NCBI GenBank assembly: GCA_905479975.1
Contig: CAJQOS010000015.1
Span: 1-62,239, forward strand
Length of the DNA: 62,239 nucleotides
DNA from: an uncultured Puniceicoccaceae bacterium
GTDB lineage: Bacteria > Verrucomicrobiota > Verrucomicrobiia > Opitutales > Coraliomargaritaceae
Reading direction: 5' to 3'
Of the stretch, positions 60,765-62,239 are shown one piece after another. The number at the start of each line of letters is the position of its first letter. The first letter of the stretch is position 1. A program made the translations under genes and the position numbers. The notes beneath the pieces were generated by a model, which saw only the letters and a program-made list of their open reading frames with translations, searched no databases and had not been told where the DNA came from.

Positions 60765-60787
60765 AAAAAAAACGCCCGTTAAGGGCG
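60765..60787 (-). terminator. terminator of the cold-shock gene
   Basis: On the minus strand CGCCC-TTAAC-GGGCG followed by eight T (A at 60765-60772 on the plus strand), 38 bp after the stop. A smaller AGACGC/GCGTCT hairpin lies between at about 60799-60813. Confidence 0.75.
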
Positions 60788-60825
60788 CTTCTCGTAGTAG
60801 ACGCTAAAGCGTCTATTTGCTTAAA

Positions 60826-61029
60826 TTAAGCAGCGTTCACATTCGTCGCGCAGGGACCTTTTTGTCCCGAACCAACTTCGAATGTTACTTTCTGACCTTC
60901 ATCAAGGGAGGCATAGCCATCCATCTGAATTTCTGAGTGATGAACGAAAAGGTCTGTTGCACCACTATCTGGAGTGATGAAACCATAACCTTTTTCCGAG
61001 CTGAACCATTTTACTATTCCTGTTTCCAT
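60826..61029 (-). CDS. cold-shock protein (CspA family)
   Basis: A 67-residue single CSD domain that binds single-stranded RNA and [23 protein letters not shown] includes RNP1 (KGYGFI) and [10 protein letters not shown] is RNP2. [20 protein letters not shown] completes the five strands. It is the rare gene here with a fair Shine-Dalgarno: AGGAAA 8 nt before the ATG. CspA genes are often regulated by a structured 5' leader; the region beyond 61030 is A/T-rich but no cold-box was confirmed. Stand-alone transcription unit with its own terminator. Confidence 0.95.
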   Translation of the reverse strand: METGIVKWFSSEKGYGFITPDSGATDLFVHHSEIQMDGYASLDEGQKVTFEVGSGQKGPCATNVNAA

Positions 61030-61212
61030 ATGTATTATTTCCTGAATTAAAGCGTTCTGTTTATGGCGTTATTTGATAAAAGCCACATAAATCGAAAATA
61101 TTTGTTCAATATTATGATTCTTTTTGAAATCATAGTATTTCGTATCGTTTTTTATCAAAAACGCATTGACAGAGAGGTCGAATTTAAGATTCTTTGCGAC
61201 TTCTTCCAAGAA

Positions 61213-61297
<85 letters not shown>

Positions 61298-61301
<4 letters not shown>

Positions 61302-61326
61302 CAGTCAAACGACTGGGGGTTTTTTA
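61298..61326 (+). terminator. terminator of tRNA-Gly
   Basis: CCCCCAGTC-AAAC-GACTGGGGG followed by seven T, a strong rho-independent terminator starting 10 bp after the CCA end. Confidence 0.9.
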
Positions 61327-61438
61327 TTGCAACGACGAAGCGGTGAGGACACTCCCGAGAGTTTGACGGAGCCCGCGCAGCGTGCGGAGATGGTCCGACC
61401 GCTAGGTCGCTGCGCAGCAGTGAGGCACAGCGTCAGGC

Positions 61439-61470
61439 AACCTCTTCGCTCGCTCCATTTTTTAAGCCCC
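61439..61470. repeat. attachment-like direct repeat, second copy
   Basis: Identical over 32 bp to 61270-61301. It starts after GCGTCAGGC, so the tRNA body is not repeated, only its 3' third. It lies 150 bp before the integrase stop. Confidence 0.85.
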
Positions 61471-61496
61471 TAAGTATTTGATAATTAGGGGCTTTT
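61465..61496 (+). terminator. second terminator at the displaced tRNA end
   Basis: AGCCCCTAA pairs with TTAGGGGCT across a short loop and is followed by TTT. It follows the second copy of the tRNA end as the first terminator follows the first copy, so the original tRNA-Gly terminator was probably displaced here. Confidence 0.7.
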
Positions 61497-61550
61497 CTAT
61501 TTCTGGGTAAGCGGCATAGCCGACTTGCGGGGATTGAGGCATCGTCCAAA

Positions 61551-61600
61551 GTGGACTCAAATGGACTAGTGTGGACAATTTATACTGATTTTATACTGAT
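61551..61600. repeat. phased short repeats next to the attachment site
   Basis: GTGGACT, ATGGACT and GTGGACA begin at 61551, 61561 and 61571, exactly 10 bp apart. TATACTGAT follows at 61581 and 61592, 11 bp apart. Helical phasing suggests protein-binding sites, for example integrase arm sites. Confidence 0.55.
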
Positions 61601-61620
61601 CGTTAGCTTTTGACTTCTAG

Positions 61621-62239
61621 CTAGATTCCGCGCTTTTTACGTTCTTTGCGGACTGCAGCCTCAGTGCAGCCGAGCATTTTACCGATCTTTACGTTGCTCA
61701 TGTTCGCAATGAGTTCACGGAATTCCTCCGTGCTCGGCCATTTTACGGTAGGTTGGTGGCGCTTGTGGCGATTCCCGAGTCGAGCCACGTGGTTTGCTGC
61801 GGGTGTAAGTGCGAAGTATTCGATGGCCTCAGCCTTTGAGGTCAGGTTTACATTTACGTAATAGTCGTAGAACGTCTTCTCTTTGCGGTGCCCTGACCAT
61901 TTTCGGACGACACCGTCGTCTCCCATTAATGAGTATGCGTAGGAGCAGAAACAGTGTCTCAGGCAGTTGCGTCGATATGAGACGTCGGCTTCCTCTAGGA
62001 CTGCTTTCATGCGTTTGTATAGGTTGCAGGTGTCGATTCTAGCTTCACTTCCTCCTACTGAGTTCAGCCATGGCCATACTGTTTCAGGCAGATCTTCGAG
62101 TTTTCTTGGAAGGGGGCGATCAGGGCTTTGTCTTTTGGCCACTTCGCCTCGGATATCGATCAGCTTTTTATCCCAGTAGATGTCAGATTCTTTCATGCGC
62201 TTGACTTCGCAGGCTCTGAGTCCTGCGTGCGCCCGGAGG
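61621..62239 (-). CDS. tyrosine recombinase (integrase), partial, with C-terminal HTH-like extension
   Basis: The frame is open to the right edge, so the N-terminal arm-binding part is outside. Visible residues begin LRAHAGLRACEVKRM, box I with catalytic Arg, then MKESDIYWDKKLIDIRG. Box II follows: NCLRHCFCSYAYSLMGDDG with His-x-x-Arg-type positions (RH), then VRKWSGHRKEKTFYDYYV with the WSGH motif and nucleophile Tyr. After the catalytic part about 60 residues remain, ending EFRELIANMSNVKIGKMLGC then TEAAVRKERKKRGI, an HTH-like segment. Adjacent tRNA-Gly with duplicated end shows the element's target. Confidence 0.9.
   Translation of the reverse strand, partial: LRAHAGLRACEVKRMKESDIYWDKKLIDIRGEVAKRQSPDRPLPRKLEDLPETVWPWLNSVGGSEARIDTCNLYKRMKAVLEEADVSYRRNCLRHCFCSYAYSLMGDDGVVRKWSGHRKEKTFYDYYVNVNLTSKAEAIEYFALTPAANHVARLGNRHKRHQPTVKWPSTEEFRELIANMSNVKIGKMLGCTEAAVRKERKKRGI

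Noticed and set aside
61030-61212. Cold-shock leader thermosensor
   Set aside because: The stretch is A/T-rich, but I could not identify a conserved cold box or alternative hairpins by eye.

Overview
The window looks like chromosome from a member of Verrucomicrobiota, most likely Opitutae (Coraliomargarita/Lentimonas-like). The reasons are a Verru_Chthon cassette protein A at the left edge, a formylglycine sulfatase and a sialate O-acetylesterase of the kind abundant in marine polysaccharide degraders, the long form of IspG, a gal operon with a XylR-type AraC regulator, and very few Shine-Dalgarno motifs. This is inference from gene families; no 16S gene is present.

Layout. 1-3458: the end of a Verru_Chthon cassette, a secreted partner and a sulfatase. 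3459-5087: a scrambled stretch with a truncated ROK gene joined head-on to a truncated AraC gene, a tRNA-Glu and an uncalled VapC-like PIN toxin remnant. 5088-13667 (minus strand): a secreted protein, then the conserved uppS-cdsA-dxr-rseP-ispG envelope/isoprenoid cluster. 13894-21119: an FmdB-like small protein, cysH, and a galT-galE-galK-pyk operon facing a divergent XylR-type regulator. 21142-36866: a surface-polysaccharide locus with a phosphoethanolamine transferase, seven glycosyltransferases including a WecG type, a flippase, a polymerase/ligase, an acetyltransferase, a NusG-like antiterminator and a priming phosphotransferase. 36871-46914: a helical-repeat protein, an L,D-transpeptidase, asd, a DUF1643 protein, an esterase, an acyl-CoA carboxylase pair, an M29 aminopeptidase and adenosine deaminase. 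47329-51398: a metal-uptake operon (small Cys protein, TonB receptor, PepSY protein). 51455-55122: a higBA toxin-antitoxin module set between two copies of the polA 3' end, then polA. 55178-61029: sugar kinase, divergent cysJ/cysI, methyltransferase and cold-shock protein. 61213-62239: tRNA-Gly with a duplicated 3' end and the start of an integrated element carrying a tyrosine recombinase.

How genes work together. cysH, cysJ and cysI are the PAPS-to-sulfide branch of sulfate assimilation, in two places. dxr and ispG are MEP-pathway steps whose isoprenoids feed UppS, and undecaprenyl phosphate is the lipid carrier used by the polysaccharide priming enzyme. Galactose enters glycolysis through galTEK, with pyk at the end of the same operon.

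The most unusual signals are in the spacers. The higBA insertion regenerates the polA end. A perfect 26-bp inverted repeat is built from doubled 11-mers. Gene ends of rseP and dxr are formed by repeat sequence. Many spacers are made of stuttering short words. Near the tRNA-Gly there is a probable attachment-site duplication, and a possible ECF-sigma promoter precedes a short hairpin-terminated transcript.
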